A stretch of DNA of 53,663 nt from Bacillota bacterium (GTDB taxonomy: Bacteria > Bacillota > Clostridia > Caldicoprobacterales > Xylanivirgaceae): contig JAMOAB010000136.1 in NCBI GenBank assembly GCA_023621995.1, positions 1 through 53,663 on the forward strand, read 5' to 3'. Numbering within the stretch: the stretch's first letter is position 1; every line of letters starts with the position of its first letter. Under the pieces are notes generated by a model, which was not told the DNA's origin, ran no database searches, and saw only the letters and a program-made list of their open reading frames with translations. Of this stretch, positions 1 through 9,870 are shown in pieces. The position numbers were made by a program, and so were the translations under genes.

Positions 1-1340
1 TGTGTCGTATAGGGAAACATATCTACTGGCTGAGCCTCATGTGCAATATAACCATATTCTTTAAGATACCCAAGGTCCCTAGCTAGCGTTGCAGGGTTAC
101 AGGACACATACACAATTCTACTAGGCTCTACCTTAACAATTGACTCTAGTAATTCCCTGTCACATCCCTTTCTCGGAGGATCAAGTACTACTACATCAGG
201 CCTTATACCGTCCTTTACCATGTCTGGCACAATTTTCTCTGCTGCTCCCGCTATAAACTCTGCGTTTTCTATACCATTTAACTTTGCATTCTTCTTAGCA
301 TCTTCTACTGCATCCTCTACTATCTCTATCCCATATACCTTCTTAGCATGTTTAGCAAGAAATATTGATATAGTGCCTATGCCACAGTAGATATCAAATA
401 CAGTCTCTTCTCCCGATAATTTTGCATAGTTCAAAGCCTTTCCATATAGAACTTCTGTCTGAACAGGGTTTACTTGAAAAAAGGAGAGAGGCGATATCCT
501 AAAATTATACTCTCCAATTGTATCTACTATATAATCTCTGCCCCAAAGAACAATATTTTCTTGCCCTAGTATGACATTAGTATTCTTAGAATTTATATTT
601 TGCACTATACTCTCAAGGCCTTCTATTTCTGCCTGCAGCATTGAAACTAATATTTCACTATGAGGAAGTCTATTACCATTTGTCACAATTACGACCATTA
701 TTTCCCCAGTACTAAATCCTACCTTTGTAACTACATGCCTTATTATCCCTCTATGAGCTTTTTCATCATATACGGGAATATTGTATTCATCTATAAAGTT
801 ACGTACAATGGCTACTATTTTATCGTTTACTTCATGTTGTATAAGGCAACTGTCCAAATCAACAATATCATGGCTACGCCGACCAAAAAAACCTAAGACA
901 GCACCTTTCTTATCCATACCCACTGGAAACTGTGCCTTATTTCTATATCTCGTAGGAAACCCCATACCTATAGTAGGTAGTACCTCTATGTCTGTCAACT
1001 TTCCAATACGTATGAAGGCATCTTGAACAACTTGGGTCTTAAAACCAAGCTGGGCAGAATAGTTCATATGCTGGAGTTGACATCCACCACACTCTCCAAA
1101 GTGCTCACATATAGGGCTAACCCGCACCGGCGCTTCTCCTACCACCTCAATAAGCCTTGCAAATCCATAATTTTTGTTTGTCTTTGTTACCTTAGCCCTC
1201 ACCTGCTCATGGGGTAGAGCACCTTCTATGAACAGGGTATAACCATCTACCCTTCCTATTCCTTGACCATTTGAGTTTAAATTCTCTATATCTATATCGT
1301 ATATTTCATTTAATTTTACTGGTAAATTCCATCTTCCCAT
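1..1340 (-). CDS. rlmD: 23S rRNA (uracil-5-)-methyltransferase, RlmD/RumA family (3' end outside window)
   Basis: SAM-dependent enzyme that methylates C5 of a uracil in 23S rRNA. I translated it directly from the minus strand; it stays open to the left edge, so about 446 residues are visible and the last few are missing. A TRAM-like N-terminal RNA-binding part (about 1-60) is followed by a cysteine cluster C78, C84 and C87 (CEHFGECGGC) with a further Cys in DLDSC, the [4Fe-4S] ligands of this family. The C-terminal Rossmann methyltransferase shows DIYCGIGT (SAM site), LDPPRKGCD and VSCNPATLARD, which carries the catalytic nucleophile Cys. The start is the ATG at 1340. Family membership is firm; whether it targets U747, U1939 or both cannot be read from the sequence. 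Confidence 0.93.
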   Translation of the reverse strand, partial: MGRWNLPVKLNEIYDIDIENLNSNGQGIGRVDGYTLFIEGALPHEQVRAKVTKTNKNYGFARLIEVVGEAPVRVSPICEHFGECGGCQLQHMNYSAQLGFKTQVVQDAFIRIGKLTDIEVLPTIGMGFPTRYRNKAQFPVGMDKKGAVLGFFGRRSHDIVDLDSCLIQHEVNDKIVAIVRNFIDEYNIPVYDEKAHRGIIRHVVTKVGFSTGEIMVVIVTNGNRLPHSEILVSMLQAEIEGLESIVQNINSKNTNVILGQENIVLWGRDYIVDTIGEYNFRISPLSFFQVNPVQTEVLYGKALNYAKLSGEETVFDIYCGIGTISIFLAKHAKKVYGIEIVEDAVEDAKKNAKLNGIENAEFIAGAAEKIVPDMVKDGIRPDVVVLDPPRKGCDRELLESIVKVEPSRIVYVSCNPATLARDLGYLKEYGYIAHEAQPVDMFPYTT

Positions 1341-1482
1341 CTATATTTATCCTCCATATAAATACACACATCTATATTCATGTACGTCATATCATAAATC
1401 ACAATTATCTACGATTATTTATATACAACACTAAAAATATTAAAAAAATATTAAATATGAATTTAAATAATTGTTCCATGCA

Positions 1483-1521
1483 ATAGAATAGGGAATGGTA
1501 GCTCCCCATTCCCTATTCTAT
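1483..1521 (-). terminator. 16-bp perfect hairpin ending the pyk-thioesterase transcript
   Basis: Arms 1483-1498 and 1506-1521 are perfectly complementary with a 7-nt loop. The thioesterase stop codon (1518-1520) lies inside the stem. The U-run on the minus strand is not immediate (A/T-rich, with T-runs about 40 nt later), so it may be a weak terminator or an mRNA-stabilising 3' hairpin. Confidence 0.6.
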
Positions 1522-1931
1522 AGACATCCCATAAATTTTTCATAAATCTCAGGACATGCCTTTTTTATATTGACAGGCTTTAGCTTGCTATCCGTTATGG
1601 CATGTACAGTGGAGCCATATACCACAAGTGTATCGTCTTCCTTCTTCCTAATTTCATATTCAAGTACCACCCTAGCTCCCTTGAACTTGCCCATTCTAGT
1701 GCGGACAACAATTTCATCGTCATGTCCAACAGGCTGTTTATAGTAGCAATGGGTCTCGATGACTGGCATCATATATCCCATATCTTCCATCTCCTTATAC
1801 GAAAGACCCATCTTACGCATAAACTCTGTTCTACCGACTTCAAAGTATATATAATAGTTAGAGTGATGTACTACCCCCATCCTATCTGTCTCTTCATATC
1901 GTACCCTAAAGCATGTATCAACGCTAAACAT
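1518..1931 (-). CDS. Acyl-CoA thioesterase, YbgC/4-hydroxybenzoyl-CoA thioesterase hotdog family
   Basis: A 137-residue single hotdog domain that hydrolyses acyl-CoA or related thioesters; the substrate is unknown. The N-terminal motif YEETDRMGVVHHSNYYIYFE contains the family's catalytic Asp (D16) in the usual TDxxGVVHH context, followed by the long helix carrying GRTEFMR. Length is typical of the family. It starts 20 nt after the pyk stop, with AAAAGGGG 12 nt before the ATG, so it is probably co-transcribed with pfkA-pyk. Nothing in the sequence links it to glycolysis, and the pairing may be only positional. Confidence 0.88.
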   Translation of the reverse strand: MFSVDTCFRVRYEETDRMGVVHHSNYYIYFEVGRTEFMRKMGLSYKEMEDMGYMMPVIETHCYYKQPVGHDDEIVVRTRMGKFKGARVVLEYEIRKKEDDTLVVYGSTVHAITDSKLKPVNIKKACPEIYEKFMGCL

Positions 1932-1950
1932 ACTCTAATTCATCCCCTTT

Positions 1951-3372
1951 TCATTGACCTACTACATGTACTTTTATGAGATTAGTCTTTCCACTTTCAC
2001 CCACTGGTACACCTGCGGTTATAACAACCACATCACCATTTTGTACCTTTTTTGTATCAAGTGCCGCATCTATAGATTTTTCGATCATCTCATCGGTACT
2101 CTGCACATCAGGTGATAGATTAGGCACTACGCCCCATATGAGGGCAAGCTTTCTATATACATGATACGAAGTTGTAGTAGCTATAATTGGTGGTTTGGGT
2201 CTATACCTAGACACCATCTTAGCCGTATAACCTGATTTTGTAGGCGTTATTATGGCAGTAGCTTCAAGTTCACTGGCCACAGTACAGCTGGCGTGGCTTA
2301 TGGCATGTGTGGTTGTGGCAATATTTCGCAAGCACCCTTCCATATATTTCCCGTCATAGTCAATATTACCTTCCACTTTTCTAGCTATATTGTCCATTGT
2401 TATAAAAGTTTCAATAGGATACTTACCTGCTGCCGTCTCACCAGATAGCATTATGGCATCACATCCATCATATATGGCATTTGCCACATCACTGACCTCT
2501 GCCCGAGTAGGCCTTGGATTTCTCATCATAGAATCTAACATCTGAGTTGCTGTTATAACAGGCTTACCTGCCAAGATACATTTATTTATTATGCGCTTTT
2601 GTACAATAGGCACGTTTTCAATGGGAATCTCCACACCCAGATCTCCCCTAGCTATCATCACGCCGTCAGCCACATCTATAATGTCGTCAATATTATCTAC
2701 ACCTAGCTGGTTTTCAATCTTGGCTATTACATGTATGTGTTCTCCGCCATTTTCTTTCAAAAAATCTCTAATGGCTATTATATCTTCTGCCCTCTGTACA
2801 AATGATGATGCAATATAGTCTACCCCATTGGCTATACCAAATTTTATATCTTCCCTATCTTTATCTGTTAGATTAGGTAGATTAAGGGGTATACCTGGTA
2901 TATTGACCCCCTTATGATCTCCCAATATTCCTCCATTTACCACTATACAATTGACATCTTTGTCTGTAATATCATCTACAATAAGTTCTATAAGTCCATC
3001 ATCTATAAGGATACGACTTCCCTTATATACATCATTAGTTATATCCTTATAGGACACAGACACACGTGTCTCATCTCCAAGACAGTCATCAGTTGTCAAT
3101 GTAAATGGCTGTCCTTCCTTTACTTTAACGGCACGGTCTTTAAAGTTTCCTAGCCTAATCTCTGGACCTTTGGTATCAAGTAATATGGCTACTGGCACCT
3201 CACGCTCTGCCCTATACTTTTTAACCAGCTTTATCCTCCTTGTATGCTCTTCATAATCCCCATGGGAAAAATTAAGTCTGACTACATTAGTACCTAGTTC
3301 TATGAGTTGTTTGAGTACATGGGGTTGTTCACTTGCGGGGCCTAAAGTACATATTATCTTTGTCTTTCTCAT
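1951..3372 (-). CDS. pyk: Pyruvate kinase
   Basis: Converts phosphoenolpyruvate and ADP to pyruvate and ATP, the last step of glycolysis, in the cytosol. The N-terminus MRKTKIICTLGPAS is diagnostic. The signature IARGDLGVEIP and the substrate and metal site (around VIAKIENQLGVDN, then ATQMLDSM and SGETAAGKYP) are intact. At 474 residues it has the three-domain core plus an ordinary C-terminal allosteric domain, without the extra PEP-utiliser domain found in Bacillus enzymes. A GTG 12 codons upstream (3408) keeps the frame open, but the ATG at 3372 has GGTGGGA about 6 nt before it and matches the family N-terminus, so I use it. It follows pfkA by about 50 nt, an evident glycolytic operon. Confidence 0.97.
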   Translation of the reverse strand: MRKTKIICTLGPASEQPHVLKQLIELGTNVVRLNFSHGDYEEHTRRIKLVKKYRAEREVPVAILLDTKGPEIRLGNFKDRAVKVKEGQPFTLTTDDCLGDETRVSVSYKDITNDVYKGSRILIDDGLIELIVDDITDKDVNCIVVNGGILGDHKGVNIPGIPLNLPNLTDKDREDIKFGIANGVDYIASSFVQRAEDIIAIRDFLKENGGEHIHVIAKIENQLGVDNIDDIIDVADGVMIARGDLGVEIPIENVPIVQKRIINKCILAGKPVITATQMLDSMMRNPRPTRAEVSDVANAIYDGCDAIMLSGETAAGKYPIETFITMDNIARKVEGNIDYDGKYMEGCLRNIATTTHAISHASCTVASELEATAIITPTKSGYTAKMVSRYRPKPPIIATTTSYHVYRKLALIWGVVPNLSPDVQSTDEMIEKSIDAALDTKKVQNGDVVVITAGVPVGESGKTNLIKVHVVGQ

Positions 3373-3426
3373 ATCTATCCCACCATCTAATATAATCTTA
3401 TAGGGCACACCTTTATATTCTATATT

Positions 3427-4401
<975 letters not shown>

Positions 4402-4431
4402 CTATATAAAAATTTTAAATATATTTGTCCA

Positions 4432-4629
4432 TCAATATCCGTGTTCCATAAGAATACTATGTGTCTCACTTGCCTCTGATTGGGGAACAAGGATTTCATA
4501 TAGGCCATCTTTGTGTTCTGCCTCATCATCTGTACATCTTATTTTTACTAAAACTCCTTCATCTGACAATATCTGTCTTATATGATGTGCAGTAGATTTT
4601 TGTTCTGCTACATAGACAACAATCCACAT
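4432..4629 (-). CDS. Small conserved protein, possibly DUF2007-like
   Basis: 65 residues, unknown function. It begins MWIVVYVAEQ and has a central helix-rich part (HHIRQILSDEG), a strand with ILVPQSEASE and a C-terminal helix, resembling the alpha/beta fold of small DUF2007-type signal-transducing proteins. That resemblance is from memory and tentative. The frame opens 11 codons earlier, but the ATG at 4629 has GGAGGAGG 6-8 nt upstream, so I use it. It lies between mtrB (29 nt upstream) and pfkA (45 nt downstream) and is probably in the same transcript. Confidence 0.72.
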   Translation of the reverse strand: MWIVVYVAEQKSTAHHIRQILSDEGVLVKIRCTDDEAEHKDGLYEILVPQSEASETHSILMEHGY

Positions 4630-4658
4630 ACTTAAACCTCCTCCAACCAATAGTAAAA

Positions 4659-4895
4659 TCATTCCTGGTCGGAATAAAGCTCACCATACCTTGTGAGTAT
4701 CTTGGCCTTGCCTCTTATCTTCATGGCAGACGTATTCTCTGTAAACTGGGCTACCATTACCTCACCCTTGTCCAGTTTTTCTGTGTGGTGAAATTTAGTA
4801 TCCCTTCCCCTAGTCATACCTATTATGTCTACCCCATCTTCAAGGGCAAGTATACAGATATAATCGCCTAGTACTACCTTGTCACAAATATCCAT
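4659..4895 (-). CDS. mtrB: trp RNA-binding attenuation protein (TRAP)
   Basis: 78 residues, aligning without gaps to Bacillus subtilis TRAP with an offset of +3. TRAP forms an 11-subunit ring that, when loaded with tryptophan, binds RNA carrying repeated (G/U)AG triplets and controls trp gene expression. The RNA-contacting KKR set is preserved (K40, K59, R61), as are the tryptophan-pocket threonines (T28, T33) in [12 protein letters not shown]. The core [19 protein letters not shown] is nearly identical to the Bacillus protein. The SD AGGAGG is 9 nt before the ATG. The gene lies between dnaE and pfkA, with no trp biosynthesis gene, mtrA or anti-TRAP gene in the window. No convincing 11-repeat target was found here. 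Confidence 0.93.
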   Translation of the reverse strand: MDICDKVVLGDYICILALEDGVDIIGMTRGRDTKFHHTEKLDKGEVMVAQFTENTSAMKIRGKAKILTRYGELYSDQE

Positions 4896-5003
4896 ATATT
4901 TTACCTCCTATATAAATTTCGCCCTATTCCCCTATAATACTCTATATTATATCATTATGCCACCGTATATTCCATATCTAAAAGAGGTTTTTTAGAGGAC
5001 AAC

Positions 5004-8000
5004 TCAGTCCACTACCTTGACTGACTGTTCTCCCAAGATATTACATAATTCGTTTAATAGCTCATCTTCTTCCCGTATCCAAAGTTCCCTATCTGCTAAA
5101 AACCTCTTCCCCGTTTCCTCCATATATAGGTATACAGGGATATTGCCCCTATGTCGCATGAGGACTGGACATATTTCCCTTTGAATATCTACATCTATGT
5201 CCATTGGTATTTTAAGATATAGTTTTTTGTTTACCATATTTGTAAGGGGGGTAACTTCATCGCATAGTATCTTTGCCTCTTCCTCTTCTCTAACACTTAT
5301 CTTACCTCGTATTATAACTGTACTATCTACATCTAATAGTCTATTATACTTCTGATAGACGGCTGGAAATACTATAACTTCTACCGTTCCATATAGATCC
5401 TCCAAAGTTACAAATGCCATTATGTTATTATTGCGGGTAGACTTTATGTTTTTGTCCACTACAATACCACCAATAGTTATAGTGCCTCCATCCCTAAGCC
5501 TTCCACTCTCCATTATATTGCCTTCTCGTTCATTTAATTCCTGAAGATCTAATGTGTTATTTAATCTGTCTAGTATAGCCTTATATTCATCAAGAGGATG
5601 GCCACTTATATATACACCTGTCATCTCCTTTTCCATAGAAAGTATGAATTTTTGTGGAAATTCATCTATATCAGGAAGTACATCTTCCACTAGACTATCT
5701 CTATGGTCTGAACTTACCTTGTCAAATATGGATACCTGCCCCTCTATATTGCGTTTCTTATCCTGATATACACCATCTAGTGTCCTTTCATATATTGCCA
5801 TTAGCTGTGATCTATATACCCCAATTGAGTCAAATGCACCACATTTTATCAGACTCTCCACCATTCGCTTATTTAAATTGCTTGGATCTACCTTATGGCA
5901 AAAATCTAGAAAACTTATAAAACGTCCCTTCTTCTCCCGTGCCTCAATTATAGACTGGATTGCCGATGTACCTACATTTTTTACAGCAGCAAGTCCAAAA
6001 CGTATCTTGCCATCTACAACTGTGAATTTTGAATAGCTCTCATTTACATCAGGTGGCAACACATCTATTCCCTTTTTACGACAATACTGTATATACGCTG
6101 CCACTTTATTACTATTACCCATTACACTTGTCATAAGTGCAGCCATAAACTCAACAGGATAATAAAATTTAAGCCATGCCGTTCTATAGGCAATAAGGGC
6201 ATATGCAGCTGCGTGGGACTTGTTAAATGCATACTTTGCAAATTCCATCATCTCATCGAATATTTCATTGGCCTTCTCCTCAGACACTCCCCTTCTAAGT
6301 GCACCAGGAATTATTATATTACCTTCATCATCTTCCTGTCCATATATGAAGTTTTGCCGTTCCCTCTCCATGACATCTATATTCTTTTTAGCCATGGCAC
6401 GTCTTACAAGATCAGATCGACCAAGCGAGTATCCACCTAAATCCCTGACTATCTGCATAACCTGTTCTTGATACACCATACAACCATAGGTAACCTCTAG
6501 AATGGGAGCCAATACTTCATCGGTATACTCTATATCCTCTGGATGTTTCCTATTTTCCAAATACCTAGGTATCTGATCCATAGGACCAGGTCTGTATAGA
6601 GATATCCCCGCTATTATATCCTCAAAATCTCTGGGCTTTAGCTCTTTCATAAACTGCTTCATACCGCTATTTTCGAGCTGAAATACTCCGTCTGTATCAC
6701 CTTGTCCTAACATATCATATACGTTTTTATCATCTAATGGTATATTCTCTATATCCACAGTTTTTCCCGTGTTCTTCTCTATAAGCTCTAAAGTGTCCCG
6801 TATTACAGTCAGGGTCCTAAGTCCGAGAAAGTCCATCTTCAAAAGTCCCAACTGTTCCAAATCTCCCATGGCAAACTGGGTAGTTATGGTGTCGTCGTTT
6901 TTCTGAAGTGGCACATGGGTCATAATAGGATCCTTAGATATGACAACACCTGCCGCATGGGTAGATGCATGCCTTGGCAGTCCCTCCAATTTTTTAGATG
7001 TATCTATGAGCATACGTACCTTAGGATCTGCATCATATAGGGCCTTAAGTTCGCCATTTAACTCAAGTGCCCTATCTATTGTCATACCTAGTTCGAATGG
7101 CACCATCTTTGCAATTCTGTCCACATCGCCATAGGGCATATTTATGGCCCTACCAACGTCCCTTATTGCGGCCCGCGCTGCCATAGTCCCAAAGGTTATT
7201 ATTTGTGCAACCCTATCTTCACCATATTTTTCTACTACATAGTCTATTACCTCTTGTCGCCTCTCGAAACAAAAATCCACATCAATATCTGGCATACTTA
7301 TACGTTCAGGGTTTAAAAACCGCTCAAAGAGTAGGTCATATTTTAGAGGGTCTATCTGGGTTATATCCAGCACATAGGCCACTATACTACCTGCGGCACT
7401 GCCTCGACCTGGCCCTACAATTATACCTTCTTCTCTGGCATGTCTTATAAAATCCCAGACTATTAAAAAATAATCTACATAACCCATCTCTTCTATTACA
7501 TCTAGCTCATAATGGAGTCTCTCCCTAACCTCGACAGTTACAGGACTATATTTTTTCTCCATACCTTCGTTACAGAGTTTACGTAAATATTCAGAAGATG
7601 TAAAGCCCTCCGGTACCTCAAAGCTAGGCAGGTAAGTAGTATCGAAATCAAACTCCACATTGCACCTTTTTGCTATGCCCACGGTATTGGACAGGGCCTC
7701 AGGATATTCATGAAATATGGTTGCCATCTCCTCATAAGATTTTAGATAAAACTCCCTGGTCCCAAACTGCATCCTATCTTCATCCTCTAGGGTCTTGCCT
7801 GTCTGAATACATAGTAATACGTCATGTGCCTCTGCATCATCACGCTCCACATAGTGAACATCATTTGTGGCTACGAGGGGAATACCAGTCTCCTCACTTA
7901 TACGAACTAGACCTTCATTTGCCCTTCGCTGCTCTTCAAGTCCGTGGTCTTGAAGCTCTATATAGAAGTTTTCATCACCAAATATATTATTTAATCTTAT

Positions 8001-8477
8001 GGCCAGCTCCTTGGCCCCTTTATAATTCCCCTCCAATATGAGGGAGGGAATATCACCTGCAATACACGCACTCAAACCTATAAGCCCTTCGCTATATTTT
8101 TCTAACACGTTGTAATCTATCCTAGGCTTATAGTAGAACCCCTTCAGAAAACCTAGAGATACAAGCTTTATCAGATTTTCATACCCTGTTTGATTTTTAG
8201 CCAGTAGCACTAAGTGGGCATAGTCACTATCCGACCTTGCTTCCTTATCTTCCATAGAACGGGGAGATATATATACCTCACATCCTATTATGGGATGAAT
8301 GTCCCTCTTCTTTGCTTCCCTATAAAAATCTACTACACCATACATGACACCATGGTCAGTTATGGCTAAACTAGACATACCAAGTTCCTTACATCTATCA
8401 AGAAGGGCATCTATATGCCCAGCTCCGTCTAGTAAACTATATTCAGTATGAACATGTAGATGAACAAAGTCTTTCAT
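5004..8477 (-). CDS. dnaE: DNA polymerase III subunit alpha, DnaE type
   Basis: Replicative or lagging-strand polymerase, 1157 residues, the normal length for DnaE1. The N-terminal PHP domain (about 1-280) starts FVHLHVHTEYSLLDG and has ITDHG and CEVYIS metal-site segments. The palm carries the catalytic acidic triad in PDIDVDFCFERR (around residue 400) and GPGRGSAAGS. The thumb, fingers and tandem HhH region follow, and a C-terminal OB-fold (about 985-1060) includes GGIVVDKNIKS. Firmicutes usually also carry PolC, not in this window. The SD GGGAGGAG lies unusually close to the ATG (3 nt). A promoter precedes it, and mtrB follows after 108 nt, probably in the same transcription unit. Confidence 0.97.
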   Translation of the reverse strand: MKDFVHLHVHTEYSLLDGAGHIDALLDRCKELGMSSLAITDHGVMYGVVDFYREAKKRDIHPIIGCEVYISPRSMEDKEARSDSDYAHLVLLAKNQTGYENLIKLVSLGFLKGFYYKPRIDYNVLEKYSEGLIGLSACIAGDIPSLILEGNYKGAKELAIRLNNIFGDENFYIELQDHGLEEQRRANEGLVRISEETGIPLVATNDVHYVERDDAEAHDVLLCIQTGKTLEDEDRMQFGTREFYLKSYEEMATIFHEYPEALSNTVGIAKRCNVEFDFDTTYLPSFEVPEGFTSSEYLRKLCNEGMEKKYSPVTVEVRERLHYELDVIEEMGYVDYFLIVWDFIRHAREEGIIVGPGRGSAAGSIVAYVLDITQIDPLKYDLLFERFLNPERISMPDIDVDFCFERRQEVIDYVVEKYGEDRVAQIITFGTMAARAAIRDVGRAINMPYGDVDRIAKMVPFELGMTIDRALELNGELKALYDADPKVRMLIDTSKKLEGLPRHASTHAAGVVISKDPIMTHVPLQKNDDTITTQFAMGDLEQLGLLKMDFLGLRTLTVIRDTLELIEKNTGKTVDIENIPLDDKNVYDMLGQGDTDGVFQLENSGMKQFMKELKPRDFEDIIAGISLYRPGPMDQIPRYLENRKHPEDIEYTDEVLAPILEVTYGCMVYQEQVMQIVRDLGGYSLGRSDLVRRAMAKKNIDVMERERQNFIYGQEDDEGNIIIPGALRRGVSEEKANEIFDEMMEFAKYAFNKSHAAAYALIAYRTAWLKFYYPVEFMAALMTSVMGNSNKVAAYIQYCRKKGIDVLPPDVNESYSKFTVVDGKIRFGLAAVKNVGTSAIQSIIEAREKKGRFISFLDFCHKVDPSNLNKRMVESLIKCGAFDSIGVYRSQLMAIYERTLDGVYQDKKRNIEGQVSIFDKVSSDHRDSLVEDVLPDIDEFPQKFILSMEKEMTGVYISGHPLDEYKAILDRLNNTLDLQELNEREGNIMESGRLRDGGTITIGGIVVDKNIKSTRNNNIMAFVTLEDLYGTVEVIVFPAVYQKYNRLLDVDSTVIIRGKISVREEEEAKILCDEVTPLTNMVNKKLYLKIPMDIDVDIQREICPVLMRHRGNIPVYLYMEETGKRFLADRELWIREEDELLNELCNILGEQSVKVVD

Positions 8478-8524
8478 TGTCTCCTCCCTTTCTCATACAA
8501 TGAACCTATCATACTACTATATCA

Positions 8525-8553
8525 ATTTTAGCATTTTATTGTCTACGATACAA
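8525..8553 (-). promoter_or_regulatory. Sigma-A-type promoter for dnaE
   Basis: On the minus strand TTGTAT, a 17-nt spacer and TAAAAT (plus-strand 8548-8553 and 8525-8530), about 50-70 nt before the dnaE ATG. Four of six -35 and five of six -10 positions match consensus. Confidence 0.55.
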
Positions 8554-8610
8554 TCGGACTTTTTTAACCTCCTTGATTATTAAAGGCAAAATTATAATTA
8601 ATAGTCATAC

Positions 8611-8636
8611 AAAAAAAGCAACTATTTAAAGTTGCT
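8611..8636 (-). terminator. Intrinsic terminator of the hprK-to-HPr gene run
   Basis: 7-bp stem AGCAACT/AGTTGCT (8617-8623 and 8630-8636) with a 6-nt loop, followed on the minus strand by seven T. The HPr stop codon TAG lies within the hairpin. Confidence 0.85.
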
Positions 8637-8891
8637 TAAACCGGAAGATATAAGCTTTTTCATAGCTTCCATTGCCTCAATTTCATCCTTGCCATCTACC
8701 TTTATAATTATTTCATCCCCCTCAGCTATATTAAGAGACATAACGCCCATCACGCTCTTAGCATTGACCTCCTTATCCTCCTTTTGTATCAATATCTGAG
8801 ATGAGTATTTGCTAGCAACCTGTACGAACAGCGCAGCTGGTCGGGCATGTAAGTCGACTCCATAATCTATCTTCACCCTGGCTTCAACCAT
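8622..8891 (-). CDS. ptsH: HPr-family phosphocarrier protein
   Basis: 89-residue HPr fold. His15 in DLHARPA is the residue phosphorylated by PEP and enzyme I for sugar transport, and Ser46 in KSVMGVMSL is the residue phosphorylated by HPr kinase for catabolite control; both are present, so it can act as true HPr and not only as a Crh-type regulator (Crh lacks His15). Its ATG follows the whiA stop directly with no gap, and its ribosome-binding site (AAGGGGGAG) lies inside the whiA 3' end, suggesting translational coupling. HPr kinase is encoded 6 kb upstream on the same strand. Confidence 0.92.
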   Translation of the reverse strand: MVEARVKIDYGVDLHARPAALFVQVASKYSSQILIQKEDKEVNAKSVMGVMSLNIAEGDEIIIKVDGKDEIEAMEAMKKLISSGLSNFK

Positions 8892-9854
8892 TTACATCTC
8901 CCCCTTTTCTTGTCTCAGATCTTCAGCCAGCTTATCAAGCTTCCTGAGTCGATGGTTTACACCTGATTTCCCTATAGGTGGATCTAACATCTCGCCTAGC
9001 TCCTTTAAACTAGCATCAGGATAGTTGAGCCTAAGCTCTGCCACCTCCTTGAGGGATTGGGGAAGCTTTTCATAGCCTAAATGTTTATTAATATATTCTA
9101 TGTTTTCAATTTGACGCATAGAAGCATTTATTGTCTTAGTTAGATTTGCAGTTTCACAGTTTACAATTCTATTTATATTGTTACGCATATCCTTATATGC
9201 ACGGATATTTTCAAGGTTAAGCAATGCAGAATGGGCACCCATTATATTTAATAGCTTTACAATATGTTCTCCCTCTTTTAGATACACTACATAGTTATTT
9301 TTCCGCTCAATTATCTTTGCATGGAGGTCAAAAAAGTTTAAAAGTTCACACAGGCTATCTGCATATTCCGCCCTGTGGGTGACAAACTCTAGATGGTACA
9401 TCTTCTCCGGATCTGACATGGAACCTCCACCTAAAAAAGCACCCCTAAGATATGCCTTTTTACAACATCCATTCTCGATAAGGCTACTGTCGATGGTCCC
9501 ATTTAATGCTATATGTTCTGTCTCATTTCTATATATGCTATATGTGTCTGCAAGTATTTTTTTTGTATCATTAGAGGTTGGAATAACTAGGAGATAACTA
9601 TTTTTCTTTCTCAAGCGTGTATTCTTGCGCACCAATATCTCGGCATTTATATTATATAGTTCTTTAAATAATACAAAAATTCTCCTTGCCAGTGATGCGT
9701 TTTCAGTAGATATCTTGAGACTATATCTACCTCTCCCTGAGATCTCTATCACACCACTTATGTGTATTATACCAGCTAATTCAGCGAGCATACAACACCT
9801 AGGACCAGTGGACATCCTGCAAAGTTCACTCTTTGTTCTATATGAAAATGACAT
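8892..9854 (-). CDS. whiA: DNA-binding protein WhiA (sporulation/cell-division regulator)
   Basis: 320 residues, typical for WhiA. The N-terminal two-thirds is the degenerate LAGLIDADG homing-endonuclease fold (for example AELAGIIHISG and YLRGAFLGGGSMSDPEK, lacking nuclease catalytic acids), and the C-terminal helix-turn-helix region contains LKELGEMLDPPIGKSGVNHRLRKL. In Firmicutes the protein affects division and chromosome organisation; in actinomycetes it drives sporulation septation. It lies 16 nt after rapZ and abuts HPr. In many Firmicutes yvcK sits between rapZ and whiA; here there is no room for it. Confidence 0.95.
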   Translation of the reverse strand: MSFSYRTKSELCRMSTGPRCCMLAELAGIIHISGVIEISGRGRYSLKISTENASLARRIFVLFKELYNINAEILVRKNTRLRKKNSYLLVIPTSNDTKKILADTYSIYRNETEHIALNGTIDSSLIENGCCKKAYLRGAFLGGGSMSDPEKMYHLEFVTHRAEYADSLCELLNFFDLHAKIIERKNNYVVYLKEGEHIVKLLNIMGAHSALLNLENIRAYKDMRNNINRIVNCETANLTKTINASMRQIENIEYINKHLGYEKLPQSLKEVAELRLNYPDASLKELGEMLDPPIGKSGVNHRLRKLDKLAEDLRQEKGEM

Positions 9855-9870
9855 TTAAGACACCTCTATC

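Noticed and set aside
660-1486. Plus-strand open frames opposite the rRNA methyltransferase and in the following intergenic gap
   Set aside because: They lie antisense to a clearly conserved gene or consist of low-complexity Ile/Tyr/Asn translations of AT-rich DNA, with no SD.
3373-3408. N-terminal extension of pyruvate kinase from the GTG at 3408
   Set aside because: The ATG at 3372 has a good SD and matches the family N-terminus.
7670-8041. 123-codon plus-strand frame inside dnaE
   Set aside because: Antisense to conserved dnaE sequence, with no SD or family resemblance.
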